Assembly: GCF_030929555.1 (NCBI RefSeq)
Contig: NZ_JAVFVT010000029.1
Span: 27,252-91,251, forward strand
Direction of reading: 5' to 3'
DNA from: Paenibacillus sp. LHD-117
GTDB lineage: Bacteria > Bacillota > Bacilli > Paenibacillales > Paenibacillaceae
DNA: 64,000 nt
Position numbers and translations under genes: made by a program. The notes under the pieces were generated by a model. That model saw nothing but the letters and a program-made list of their open reading frames with translations. It made no database searches and was not told the origin of the DNA. This document shows positions 32,534 through 41,820 of this stretch, piece after piece; the stretch's first letter is position 1, and each line of letters begins with the position of its first letter.

Positions 32534-33013
32534 TTGCATATACAGATTGCTGCCGTAGGCAAGCTCAAGGAAAAATATTTGGTGCAAGGCATCGCCGAAT
32601 ATGCCAAACGTCTCGGGCCTTACGTGAAGCTGACGCTCACGGAAGTGCCCGACGAGAAAGCGCCGGAGACGATGAGTCCGGCGGAGGAAGCGCAGGTGCG
32701 CGAGCGGGAGGGGGAGCGGCTTCTGGCGCAGCTGAAGCCGGACGCCCACGTCGTGGCGCTCGCGATCGGCGGCGAGCTCTGGTCCAGCGAGGATCTCGCG
32801 GACCAGCTCGATAAGCTGGCCACGTACGGGCGCAGCCACGTGGCTTTCGTCATTGGCGGGAGCACGGGCCTCGCTCCTGCCGTCTTGAAGCGCGCCCAGC
32901 AGAAGCTCAGCTTCGGGCGCATGACCTTGCCGCATCAGCTGATGCGGCTGGTGCTGGTGGAGCAGATTTATCGGGCGGTGAAGATAAATCGGGGGGAACC
33001 ATACCATAAGTGA
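32534..33013 (+). CDS. rlmH: 23S rRNA (pseudouridine1915-N3)-methyltransferase RlmH
   Basis: The 159-residue SPOUT methyltransferase has the family start HIQIAAVGKLKEKYLVQGI, the SAM-binding FVIGGSTGL (about 103-111) and the end LVEQIYRAVKINRGEPYHK. I chose the TTG at 32534 because it gives the exact family length; an in-frame ATG at 32510 is possible. The gene's 3' end is the insertion point of the island that follows, as for SCC elements in staphylococci, where rlmH is also called orfX. The last codons (CGG GGG GAA CCA TAC CAT AAG) may come from the island. Confidence 0.95.
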   Translation: MHIQIAAVGKLKEKYLVQGIAEYAKRLGPYVKLTLTEVPDEKAPETMSPAEEAQVREREGERLLAQLKPDAHVVALAIGGELWSSEDLADQLDKLATYGRSHVAFVIGGSTGLAPAVLKRAQQKLSFGRMTLPHQLMRLVLVEQIYRAVKINRGEPYHK

Positions 33014-33016
33014 CGG
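32990..33016 (+). repeat. att site 1 at the 3' end of rlmH
   Basis: The last codons of rlmH, encoding RGEPYHK-stop, with core GAACCATACCATAAGTGA. Counterparts lie at 44842-44863 and 45786-45812. The core resembles the SCC attachment site of Staphylococcus (TATCATAAGTGA). Confidence 0.75.
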
Positions 33017-33086
33017 CTAAAATAGGATTGTTAGAGAGAGCTAAAGGTCCATAGAAGTGCTGGAGAAAGGTGCTATATAGATACGT

Positions 33087-33122
33087 AAATCCCCCTGGAG
33101 CCCTTCTCTAGGGGGATTTTTG
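33087..33122 (+). terminator. Rho-independent terminator after rlmH
   Basis: AAATCCCCCT and AGGGGGATTT form a perfect 10-pair stem followed by TTTTTG. It lies inside the island, just past att site 1. Confidence 0.9.
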
Positions 33123-33258
33123 TACGACAGAATCGACAATGTTTTCCAAACGCGTGATATAATTATTATATGCTTTTGGGTATTTTGGAAGGCATGGAGA
33201 CGGCGAAAAAACTGCAACATAAATGATATTAATAATTCTATGGAAGTGAGGGAGGAAC

Positions 33259-36200
33259 ATGAACTGGGCTGCATTTCAATCACACGGAGAAGCACCTACG
33301 GGGGCATTCGAAGCATTCTGTAATCAACTATTTGATTTATATTGTAAGCGTGAATATATTGACCGTATCATCTCTTTCGCAATCGTGAATGGATCTGGTG
33401 GGGATGGTGGGGTCGAGGCGTATGCAAAGTTAGATGACGGTTCATTCGTGGGAATTCAATCAAAATGGTTCTTAAACGCTATTGAAGCGAGAGAAATCGG
33501 CCAAATTCGCAATTCGGTAAGAACTGCCATGACCGTACGTCCAACATTGCAGAGGTATATTGTATGCATACCTAGAGACTTGGCCTCCTCGACTGCAAGA
33601 ACAACGAATTCCGAAGATACCCGTTGGGCTTCATTTATTAAGGAAATGCATGTCGAGTATCCTAACTTGGAGATTATCCTGTGGCACGAATCTAAATTGC
33701 GTGAAGAACTCCAACTTGATGTAACGGGGGGGATTCGGCGTTATTGGTTCGAGCAGGAAGAGCTTTCGGTCGAATCGATGAAGTTTCAGTTTCTAAAAGC
33801 AAAAGCGGGGTGGCTACAGCCCAAATATATTCCATCTTTGCATGGACAAGGGCGAATTCATGACGAAATGAAGAACATTTTGCCGGATCGCTCGCGATAC
33901 GATGAATGGATGCGATTGTTAAAACGCAATTTGGAGTCCGTACAATTTATCAAGAAGGAAATCACTCATGCAATTGCATTTTTTCAACTAAAAGAATTGA
34001 CTGCAGAGCTTGTTATAATTGATCAGTACTTGTCTCGAGTAGAGCCAAATTTAGTGCAACTAGTGGAGAGTTGTCAGTATGGTACCGAACCCAAGGAATT
34101 CTCGCTTTCAAAACGTCCAAATCTGGGCCGAACTTTAGAACTGTTGGACAACATTCCGATCCGCTCATTAACATCCATTAACAAATCTGACATTACGAGA
34201 GCAATAACTCAATTAGCGGAGCTTGAGATAGAAGAGCACATGCTACAAATCAAAAACTTAATAAGCCAGAAAATGTATGCGTTCTTGGGGGAGCCAGGAA
34301 CAGGGAAGACCCACGGTGTTGCCAATGCAATAGAGGAACACGTCGAATTGGGTAACAATCCGGGGTTTATCATACAGGCGAAATCGTATACTGCAAGTCG
34401 TACATGGCGTTCTATTTTGGCGGACTCTGTAGGATTATCAGAATCTTGGACAGAGGAAGAAACATGGAGAGCGTTGGAAGCCTGCGCATTCAGATGTGAT
34501 GTTAAGAATGCGAGAGGTACGGATGCAAATCATGAGTTTGTGCCTACTAAGATCCTTATGTGTATAGACGGGCTCGATGAGTCGATTCCGTGGGATCATT
34601 GGCATGAAAGAATACGCGAATTGCAAATCATTACAGAACGCTTTTCACGTATTCGTGTTGTAGTTGCCAGCAGACCATATGTGTTTTCTTCCGCTACTTT
34701 GCACGGGCTAACACCTATTCATCTCTCCGCAGAAGGAGACCTGCGGGTCGGCGACTTGTTCGAACGATATTTACAGGCGTATCATATCCGCTTTGAGGAG
34801 AAGGAATACTTTGCATGGCTGAGATGGAGTTTGAAAACCCCCCTCGCTCTACGTTTATTCTGTGATCAGTACTGTAATCAAACGCTTCATAAACAAGATG
34901 GCGTTTCCACCACGATATCTCATCTACTTGCAGGGAAAATTAGGCAGGTTGATGAAGAAATAGGGAGGAGTCTTGGCGCTTTATGGAATACAAAGGACCA
35001 GTTAGTTTTGCGTGCATTGTTGTCTATCGTAAAACATTTACTTGAACACAGCAGTATAGAACGGTCTGTGTTATCCTCACTCATATTGGACAGTGTGCCT
35101 AACGGTGCAATGAATGCGAGTGCCGCGTTACACATGATTGATTTTTTGACGAAGTACGGTTTGCTGTATGAAATAGCCGAGCAGACGAATCCATTAATAC
35201 CGGCAACTGTTCGATATGAGGTAGCTACACAGCCGTTAATGGATTACTTACTTGCAGTCAAACTTGTTGAGGATTTCAGTCAAAATGGCCAAGTATCCAT
35301 TCCTGATATCTTTTTCAAGCGGGTTGGCGCGCAACAAATGGTAGCGATCATGTTGCTGCAGGACCACAATACTTTAGTCACTCAACAAATAGGTTGGAAA
35401 AGATCAAATCTATTTGACATCCAACTTTTTGCTCTAGCTAACGTTTCGGCAGATAAAACAGTGCCTTACGTGGAAAAAACCAAGGAAATGCTCGTTAAGT
35501 CGATGCCTTTGAGTAGGCGAATCGTAAATGAACTGATTGGAAGAGTAGCGCGTGTGCCTAATCATCCTCTTGGTCCGATGTTACTTCACGATGCTTTGCT
35601 AGCATTTAAAACTCCAGCAGAGCGTGATTTGTTCTGGTCTTTGCCCGAATATGTTCCGGGTCAAGGGGATTATAGCTGGGAGGGGCATGGCGCGTGTATT
35701 TGCTCCATTGAGGAATATGATTTATTTCCCGATGATCTCCACTGGGGTTTACCGCTTCTTTATGCATGGAATCTCACGAATACGGACAATACAATCCGAA
35801 ATAATGGAAGAAAAAAATTGACGAGGTGGGGGATTCAAAATCCGATTGAGTTTACTGAACTGCTTGAACTGACATTTGAAACGAATGACCCGCAAATGAA
35901 AGAAGATCTCGTATGCTGCGCTTACGGAGTAGCAAGCCGTCTAGCTCATGAACGTATTGCCTTAAAAGCATTGGCGGAATGGGCATTGAATACGATCTTT
36001 CATAAAGACCGGATACAAAGTAACATGAATGCTGTTGTTCGATTTGCCGGCCGCGCAATAGCGGAACGTGCAATGGTATATGGAGCAATCTCTGAAGAAG
36101 AAATACAGATAGCTCGCCCACCGTATTCTCCTGCCACAGAATTCATGATGCTTAATCCGAAGGCGGCTTCAGCAGGTCGCAATGGTTTTGAACCGATAGA

Positions 36201-37914
36201 TGGTGATTTGTCATGGTATGTGATCAAGAAAGGATATGAAGATTTCTTCCAAATTGATGATGAAAAAGAGTCAGGTCAACCTCTCACACAAATAGAACGA
36301 GCACCTAAATCATTATTATTGAAACTGTTCGGTCACACGCAGGACATATCGGTCAAACAAGAAATTGAAAAGGAACTGTCCCAAAGAGAAGAAAAGTATA
36401 GGCAACATGAACAATTTCAGTTGAAGTTTCACAGGAACTTCGAGTTACCCAATGTGTTCCAAGATAATGACATTAACGAGAATGAAGTTCATGAAGCTGA
36501 AGATGATATAGATTCCTGGCTAAATAGTGCATTAGAAAATTTGGAGAATCGTAGTCAAACAGAAGACAATAATGAAGAGATAGTCAGCGCTGACCGTGAC
36601 CGATATTCTAGACTAGCGAAAGAATTCCTCAAACGACATGCCATCAATGCGGGACTATCCAAGCTGACGCCGCATCAGTTTGCACTTGCGAGTGCTTCAG
36701 CTTACTTAGATCGAATGGGATGGACCCGCGAACTGTTCATCGGCAAGCCAAACGGAGGAAAAGTAGGGGAGATACTTGGAGCGGATATCTCGATCATTCG
36801 TCAGTATCATCAGGCTACTCATGGAAGTCGCAGCAAGGTTATGCCCTTTAGTGAGAAATATGTTTGGTGCGCCGTGCATGAAATGTTAGGTTACCTAGCG
36901 GATCGGTTGCCACATTACGCCTATGGTGATGACGGTAAAGAAAAAGTATGGGTGTCGGACTACAGTAGTTTACTTGACGTCCCAAATCCCGTTCAAGAAT
37001 TGTCGAGCCAATCACCTGATGAAGTTCGAGGAGGCACAGGATGGTTTATCCCTGACGATTTGTCACCTTCATTGTCTGAAAGTGACGATGACAAGCCCGA
37101 TACAATCACTTATTGGATTAGAAATGCTCCTATTCCAGATTTTAAGCGTTGGATCTACTCACAAGAGGGTGAAATGACCGTTGTTTCTGGAGATTTGACT
37201 GGAAGCTGGGTTTGTTTAAGCAACCAGACAACTCTGACGGAACCGAATACATTATCGGACTCTCTTGTTTGGATGAAGAGTTGCATTATCAAGGAGACGG
37301 ATTTTCCTTTATTCATACAGGATCTTCACGAGAAGTCCAGTCTACTAATTGATAATTTGTCCAATTCAATCGACCAGTTACATTCTTCCCCCCGTACGGA
37401 TACCTACATGAATCCAGCGGCTTTAAGCTGGATGCATTGGATAGAGGATTTGTACAGTTCATTCCATGTTTTTAGCGTTAATGAGCAGGACTTGAAAGAG
37501 TACGAAGTATGTAAATGCGTATCGGAAGTAACGCATAGTTCGGTAGAAGAGCGAGAATTCACTTTTACACTTCCATCAAAAATCATCCGAGACATGGTGC
37601 AAGTTGCAGATGGAGATGGATGGCGTTATTGGGACCAGAACATGAATGTTGTATCATTCTACAGTATAGCAGGAAGCCAGTACCGCAATCATCAGGAGTT
37701 GCTTTTTGCAAGTAGAAATATCTTGGATAATGCATTGGCTCAGCATGAATACCGTATGATCTGGGTTATTCGTATGCTACGGGAGCCGTCACCTAAGGTG
37801 AGGGAGAAACATAGCGATTTCTTTATTGAACATGATCGCGTATGGGTAGCGTATGAACACCTAGGAACGTTCCATCTCTCACTGATTAAAGAGATTGTAA
37901 ATGGAAGGCCTTGA
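33259..37914 (+). CDS. Avs-like STAND NTPase with N-terminal PD-(D/E)xK nuclease domain
   Basis: A 1551-residue protein. Residues about 1-130 look like an Mrr-type PD-(D/E)xK nuclease (Asp49 and Glu53 in GGDGGVE; Gln67-Ser-Lys69). A P-loop NTPase of the STAND/NACHT class follows: Walker A GEPGTGKT (344-351) and Walker B ILMCIDGLDES (Asp437). The remaining 900 residues are largely helical and repeat-like, with an acidic stretch (about 1075-1115) and a conserved-looking EKYVWCAVHEML (from 1199). This order (effector, NTPase, long sensor) is that of AVAST (Avs) antiphage proteins, which detect a phage protein and activate the effector; Avs4 has an Mrr-type N-terminus. Assignment to a given Avs class is uncertain. 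GGGAGG precedes the ATG. It stands alone behind rlmH. Confidence 0.8.
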   Translation: MNWAAFQSHGEAPTGAFEAFCNQLFDLYCKREYIDRIISFAIVNGSGGDGGVEAYAKLDDGSFVGIQSKWFLNAIEAREIGQIRNSVRTAMTVRPTLQRYIVCIPRDLASSTARTTNSEDTRWASFIKEMHVEYPNLEIILWHESKLREELQLDVTGGIRRYWFEQEELSVESMKFQFLKAKAGWLQPKYIPSLHGQGRIHDEMKNILPDRSRYDEWMRLLKRNLESVQFIKKEITHAIAFFQLKELTAELVIIDQYLSRVEPNLVQLVESCQYGTEPKEFSLSKRPNLGRTLELLDNIPIRSLTSINKSDITRAITQLAELEIEEHMLQIKNLISQKMYAFLGEPGTGKTHGVANAIEEHVELGNNPGFIIQAKSYTASRTWRSILADSVGLSESWTEEETWRALEACAFRCDVKNARGTDANHEFVPTKILMCIDGLDESIPWDHWHERIRELQIITERFSRIRVVVASRPYVFSSATLHGLTPIHLSAEGDLRVGDLFERYLQAYHIRFEEKEYFAWLRWSLKTPLALRLFCDQYCNQTLHKQDGVSTTISHLLAGKIRQVDEEIGRSLGALWNTKDQLVLRALLSIVKHLLEHSSIERSVLSSLILDSVPNGAMNASAALHMIDFLTKYGLLYEIAEQTNPLIPATVRYEVATQPLMDYLLAVKLVEDFSQNGQVSIPDIFFKRVGAQQMVAIMLLQDHNTLVTQQIGWKRSNLFDIQLFALANVSADKTVPYVEKTKEMLVKSMPLSRRIVNELIGRVARVPNHPLGPMLLHDALLAFKTPAERDLFWSLPEYVPGQGDYSWEGHGACICSIEEYDLFPDDLHWGLPLLYAWNLTNTDNTIRNNGRKKLTRWGIQNPIEFTELLELTFETNDPQMKEDLVCCAYGVASRLAHERIALKALAEWALNTIFHKDRIQSNMNAVVRFAGRAIAERAMVYGAISEEEIQIARPPYSPATEFMMLNPKAASAGRNGFEPIDGDLSWYVIKKGYEDFFQIDDEKESGQPLTQIERAPKSLLLKLFGHTQDISVKQEIEKELSQREEKYRQHEQFQLKFHRNFELPNVFQDNDINENEVHEAEDDIDSWLNSALENLENRSQTEDNNEEIVSADRDRYSRLAKEFLKRHAINAGLSKLTPHQFALASASAYLDRMGWTRELFIGKPNGGKVGEILGADISIIRQYHQATHGSRSKVMPFSEKYVWCAVHEMLGYLADRLPHYAYGDDGKEKVWVSDYSSLLDVPNPVQELSSQSPDEVRGGTGWFIPDDLSPSLSESDDDKPDTITYWIRNAPIPDFKRWIYSQEGEMTVVSGDLTGSWVCLSNQTTLTEPNTLSDSLVWMKSCIIKETDFPLFIQDLHEKSSLLIDNLSNSIDQLHSSPRTDTYMNPAALSWMHWIEDLYSSFHVFSVNEQDLKEYEVCKCVSEVTHSSVEEREFTFTLPSKIIRDMVQVADGDGWRYWDQNMNVVSFYSIAGSQYRNHQELLFASRNILDNALAQHEYRMIWVIRMLREPSPKVREKHSDFFIEHDRVWVAYEHLGTFHLSLIKEIVNGRP

Positions 37915-38114
37915 ACACTAGCTCCTAATTAGAGCACAATTATATTGAATGGGTGTTTAGGGAATCTTGAGGAACGCAAGCCATCGGAGTAATTAAAAAG
38001 AACCCCCAGTTTTCGTTCCACCTTCATCATCAAAGTTGCGGCGATGTAGACAGAGAGACTAGCCTTCGCCAAAATAACGTTACAGCCCACGCCAGTTCCA
38101 CCAAGCCATCACAA

Positions 38115-38147
38115 AGGAGAACGCCCATCACAGGCGTTCTCCTTTTC
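38115..38147 (+). terminator. Rho-independent terminator between Avs and recombinase remnants
   Basis: AGGAGAACGCC and GGCGTTCTCCT form a perfect 11-pair stem with a 7-base loop, followed by TTTTC. It could serve both strands. The rest of 37915-38268 holds nothing I can name. Confidence 0.85.
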
Positions 38148-38268
38148 GTCACGGTTTTCTTTATACTGTGTATTGTCCTTTTCTCTTGCCATATTCCGCG
38201 TTGAAAAACTGCTCACCTCATAATCGTTAGGCGAGTAATTGCGAAAGTGTTTTCATAAAATTCGAAAT

Positions 38269-39100
38269 TCAGATGGCGATCTCGATTTTCTCCCGCTTTC
38301 GCACTTGTTTTCGCTGAAGGGAATCCCCCGCCGCTACAGAAGGAGACGAGAAGAAGGAATCCACGTTCTCATCGAAGCTCAATTCAATTGTCTCGATCTT
38401 CTTACTCGCGTTCAGCGTGATTCGTTTGATGAACAGGTGCAACAACGTTTTTCGGTGTTCAAACGGTGCAGTGGTCAGTACCTGATGGAACCCATGTATC
38501 AACTAATGCACCTGCTCGACAGCGACAGGAGACGTATTATCTTCGGTTAGCTCCAACTCCAACCGGGACTTCTCCGTATGAAGATTGGTAATCTCGGCTT
38601 GAATCTCCTGCATTCTCTCGGTGAAGAACGATTTATCAAGGTTCCCTTGCTCGAATAAATCAAGGTGCGTTGTTTTTTGTTTACAGCCTGTTCTAATTGG
38701 CTTCTAATGTGCGTTAGCTCCGACTGGAGCGGGTATTGTTCGAGTCGTTAGTTTGTGGTTTATTCTGTCCACGATGGCCGTTAGAATGCGCTTCTCGGAC
38801 AGCACCTTTGCTAATCGTTTCATTATTTCGTCTTCGGCTGCTTGCTTCTGAATGCTATTGGCAGAGCACACGCTGCTTCCCTTGCTTCGAAATGCTCCGC
38901 ACGAGTAGTACAGGCGATTCACGCTTTCTCCAGTCTTTGTCTTGCTCCGGCTGGCAACCATCGCCGCGCCACACTTCGGACAGCGGATTAACCCGGACAG
39001 CAGGAACTCACCGTTAAAGATGCGGGACGGCGTGAACGACTTCTTCTGGTTGAGGAACTGGACTTTCTCCCATAACGCATCGTGGATCGAGCGGTTCCGA
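38269..39100 (-). pseudogene. Decayed large serine recombinase (C-terminal part)
   Basis: On the minus strand, starting near 39095, the frames read SIHDALWEKVQ, then FLNQKKSFTPSRIFNGEFLL and LSGLIRCPKCGAAMVASRS with a further Cys pair (YYSCGAF, SVCSAN): the recombinase zinc-ribbon domain. A coiled-coil segment (LDLFEQGNLDKSFFTERMQE) and the end HRKTLLHLFIKRITLNASKK follow. These are the C-terminal domains of large serine recombinases, the class that includes Ccr. Frameshifts near 38670 and 38720 and an in-frame TAG near 38503 interrupt it. The N-terminal catalytic domain is missing. Probably the former integrase of the island. Confidence 0.85.
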
Positions 39101-39169
39101 CAATTTCTCGGATATACCGATTTGAATCACCTGTACCTGATCGGCATATCACAGCATTAGTCAGCGTGC

Positions 39170-39451
39170 GTGCTCTATGAACAGATGTATGCGACTGAAC
39201 ATCCGAGCGGCCCGGCCATTAATGGCGCTGTTGCGGGTCTGGTTTGCGATACCGGCATCTATAGCTATCAGCCCGGTTTTGCCAGAGCGATCGGAGGCGT
39301 GATGCATAACCTCTTCGGGATTACGCCTGTGCAGTCCGCGACGAATATCGTGGCTCTCGCCAGCGATCCAGCGCTAAAGGATATCTCGGGCTACTACTTT
39401 TCAAAGCCGCAGGACCATTTATTGTGTAATAAAAAGAAGCTTAGGCGTTAG
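39170..39451 (+). pseudogene. C-terminal fragment of an SDR-type dehydrogenase
   Basis: The frame reads as the end of an SDR of the retinol-dehydrogenase type: SYQPGFARAIGGVMHNLFGI, then PVQSATNIVALASDPALKD and SGYYFSKPQ. The nucleotide-binding half and the catalytic YxxxK are absent and nothing upstream supplies them, so it is a remnant cut off next to the recombinase debris. It is not homologous in detail to the SDR at 30410. Confidence 0.6.
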
Positions 39452-39589
39452 AGCACTATATAAGTCTATTACATCTGCTATGGGTATTAGGTCCTACTAA
39501 TATATGGTACAATTAAAATGCTAGAGAATGCTAGAGTATAAACGTCATCCACCATAAATAGAACAATAAATGATTGGGGGGGATCGTTT

Positions 39590-41239
39590 TTGTCGTTACA
39601 GATAACATTGACTTATAGGGAACCAGGGGTCAAAGGCAAGGTGCTTCTTCTGTTCATACATGGTTTAGGAGCGCCAAGAACTTGGGTGGAGCCAGGCAGA
39701 GATTGGATTCAACTTGTCGCAACTGATCCAGACTTAGAAGGTATCGACACCGGACTCGTCACCTACGACACGTCCCAAGTAATTAGTGGTGTATTCAATA
39801 TAGAAGGTGAAATCGAAATACTGGGTCATCGGTTACGCGTTAGCAAGGAAAGTCCTCTATCCATTGAAGCACTTGCTCTACAACTAAAAGCGAAATTGGC
39901 TGGGTCTATCTACAGAAATTATGAAAAGATCGTGATTGCGGGCCATAGTATGGGCGGATTAATCGGCAAACGGTTCATTCTGAACGAATACGTAAATCAT
40001 AAAGTCGGTTTGCAGCGGATCGGTGGATTCATCAGCTACGCGACGCCTTATAACGGTTCTAAATTTGCACAATTGCACAACAGCATGATCAATCGGTTCC
40101 AGAAGCACAAACAAATTGAAGAGCTTCGTTCGAATAATAATTTCCTAGACGATTTGAACCGATGTTATGCGGATGCGCGAGAGCTATTAAACAGCCAGTT
40201 TGCATCCATCTACTGCTACGGGGATCGCGACAATGTTGTGGAGCAGGGAAGCGCGGTACCCCATATGGGACATTCCAGCACCTATTTACAAGCGCAAGCG
40301 CTGCCTGGAGATCATGGCTCCATTCTCGACCTGCCGCAAGGTCACCAGACAACCAATTATGATCTGCTCAAAGGGCTGTTGCTGGATGTGCTTGAACCCC
40401 CTAATCCTCCTACGTTCGGCATTAAGAGAAATCAAGCAGTCCAGGAAACAGGTGCAGGGCTCGAACAGTCTGACAGTCCTTTATCTGGAATGGACCAACC
40501 GGGGATAATCTCGGGCAATATCCTCGAGCAGTTCGAGGGACATCGGCAGGCGCTTGAGAGAGTCTTCATTAGCCGCTTTAGGGATGAGGATCAGATTCGG
40601 AACAAAATAATCGATTCCATGAATGAGGTGTTTCAGAAACTGCAAGCGACGAACGAAATAAAGCTGCGACAATTCTTAAAACTGTATCGGTATGCAAACC
40701 ACCAACTTGCCGGTGGCGATGACGGACTGCGTGAATTGTTGGAGTTGTTGGCGTTGGTCCATCTCGTGTATCCGGAATGGAATTTCACTGAGCCGGATGA
40801 CTTAATTCAGTTACCTAATCTTCGGTTGGATTCGGAGAGATGGGTTCGCATGCTCTTCTCGCAGGATAAAGAAACGATGCCGGAAGTCGTTATAGGCTTT
40901 ATCGCCAAGCTATTCGACAGTCCCCTTCGACCTTTTCTAGGAAATAACGTCGGACAGGATCTGTTTCCTTACCGACTGCTTCTGGAGAACATCAATCCAG
41001 AATCTCTGCTGACGGACAATCCGGAAAACTTATGCGAGCATTGCAACGCTGGAAGAAAGGTGGATTTCTCTAATATATTGCTCCGATTCGGCCGGAATTC
41101 GGATTCAGGCATATTCAATGGACTAGAATCGAACAAGCTGTCCGGCACGGTCAGCATCAGCTGTTCCTCATGCCTGCGCCAAGTTAGAACGGAAAGCAGC
41201 TATGCGGAAATATGCAAAAAGCTAAGGAAGGTGATCTGA
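39590..41239 (+). CDS. ABC-3C system effector: alpha/beta-hydrolase with C-terminal system domain
   Basis: The 549-residue protein begins with a lipase-like alpha/beta-hydrolase (about residues 1-270): HGLG (24-27) for the oxyanion hole, nucleophile Ser120 in GHSMGG, a GDRD acid candidate (211-214) and His242 in GDHGSI. Residues about 310-549 are helical and end with two Cys pairs (C482/C485 and C525/C528) that may bind zinc. Two further genes follow at once and match the middle component and SMC-like ATPase of ABC three-component (ABC-3C) conflict systems. A membrane-lipid or other ester target is likely. The start is TTG after GGGGGGA. Confidence 0.8.
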   Translation: MSLQITLTYREPGVKGKVLLLFIHGLGAPRTWVEPGRDWIQLVATDPDLEGIDTGLVTYDTSQVISGVFNIEGEIEILGHRLRVSKESPLSIEALALQLKAKLAGSIYRNYEKIVIAGHSMGGLIGKRFILNEYVNHKVGLQRIGGFISYATPYNGSKFAQLHNSMINRFQKHKQIEELRSNNNFLDDLNRCYADARELLNSQFASIYCYGDRDNVVEQGSAVPHMGHSSTYLQAQALPGDHGSILDLPQGHQTTNYDLLKGLLLDVLEPPNPPTFGIKRNQAVQETGAGLEQSDSPLSGMDQPGIISGNILEQFEGHRQALERVFISRFRDEDQIRNKIIDSMNEVFQKLQATNEIKLRQFLKLYRYANHQLAGGDDGLRELLELLALVHLVYPEWNFTEPDDLIQLPNLRLDSERWVRMLFSQDKETMPEVVIGFIAKLFDSPLRPFLGNNVGQDLFPYRLLLENINPESLLTDNPENLCEHCNAGRKVDFSNILLRFGRNSDSGIFNGLESNKLSGTVSISCSSCLRQVRTESSYAEICKKLRKVI

Positions 41240-41241
41240 GC

Positions 41242-41820
41242 ATGAACGAGCGGCTAATCCACTATTTTGATCACCAACAGGGACTCGAGAAGCTCACGGA
41301 CTTGAAGATTCGTCATATCGATGCTTTGTATATATCCATGCAAAATATTTATGGCATCGCGTGTTATGAATCGCAAGCACAATTGGCGAGTCTATGGGAA
41401 CGCGCAGCTTACCAGCTGGCTTATCGTGTGCAGAATCAATTGCCTGGAGAGCTTGACGATCTTCGTTGGGACATGTATCTCGTACTTTATGTTGACGAAC
41501 CGCAGATCAACTACGCGTTGAAGAAGCGCATTGAATCGAATCAATTCTTCTTCCGTAAAATCGTCCTTACACAAGCCGATCTGGGCCGACTGCCCGAGAA
41601 GTTTCCATTAGGCTTCACTGTGATTGTGCCGGAACAACGCGTGGAACGGCTATGGTTCGATGACCGGCACTTTCTATCGCAATGGCGGTCCTGCGTGAAA
41701 GAATCGACTAGAGAACGGCTTGATCAGGCGATGTTTCAACAAGGTGTCGATTCAGCTGAAAGTCTGATCAAAGCTTTAAGTTTACCTGAGCTAACGGAGG
41801 TGCTGGGGGTTGAGAATTAA
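41242..41820 (+). CDS. ABC-3C system middle component
   Basis: A 192-residue protein with the layout of ABC-3C middle components: a helical N-terminal half, then DDLRWDMYLVLYVDE and KKRIESNQFFFRKIVLT, like the motifs of that family in which a short helix precedes an RK-I-V strand. I chose the ATG at 41242 because GGAAGGTGAT precedes it; an ATG 10 codons earlier overlaps the upstream gene. It starts 2 bases after the effector gene and overlaps the ATPase gene by 11 bases. The component probably links ATPase and effector. Confidence 0.75.
   Translation: MNERLIHYFDHQQGLEKLTDLKIRHIDALYISMQNIYGIACYESQAQLASLWERAAYQLAYRVQNQLPGELDDLRWDMYLVLYVDEPQINYALKKRIESNQFFFRKIVLTQADLGRLPEKFPLGFTVIVPEQRVERLWFDDRHFLSQWRSCVKESTRERLDQAMFQQGVDSAESLIKALSLPELTEVLGVEN

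Noticed and set aside
38239..39160. Plus-strand frames of 72-103 residues
   Set aside because: They are the reverse strand of the recombinase remnant, whose zinc-ribbon motifs are clear on the minus strand.
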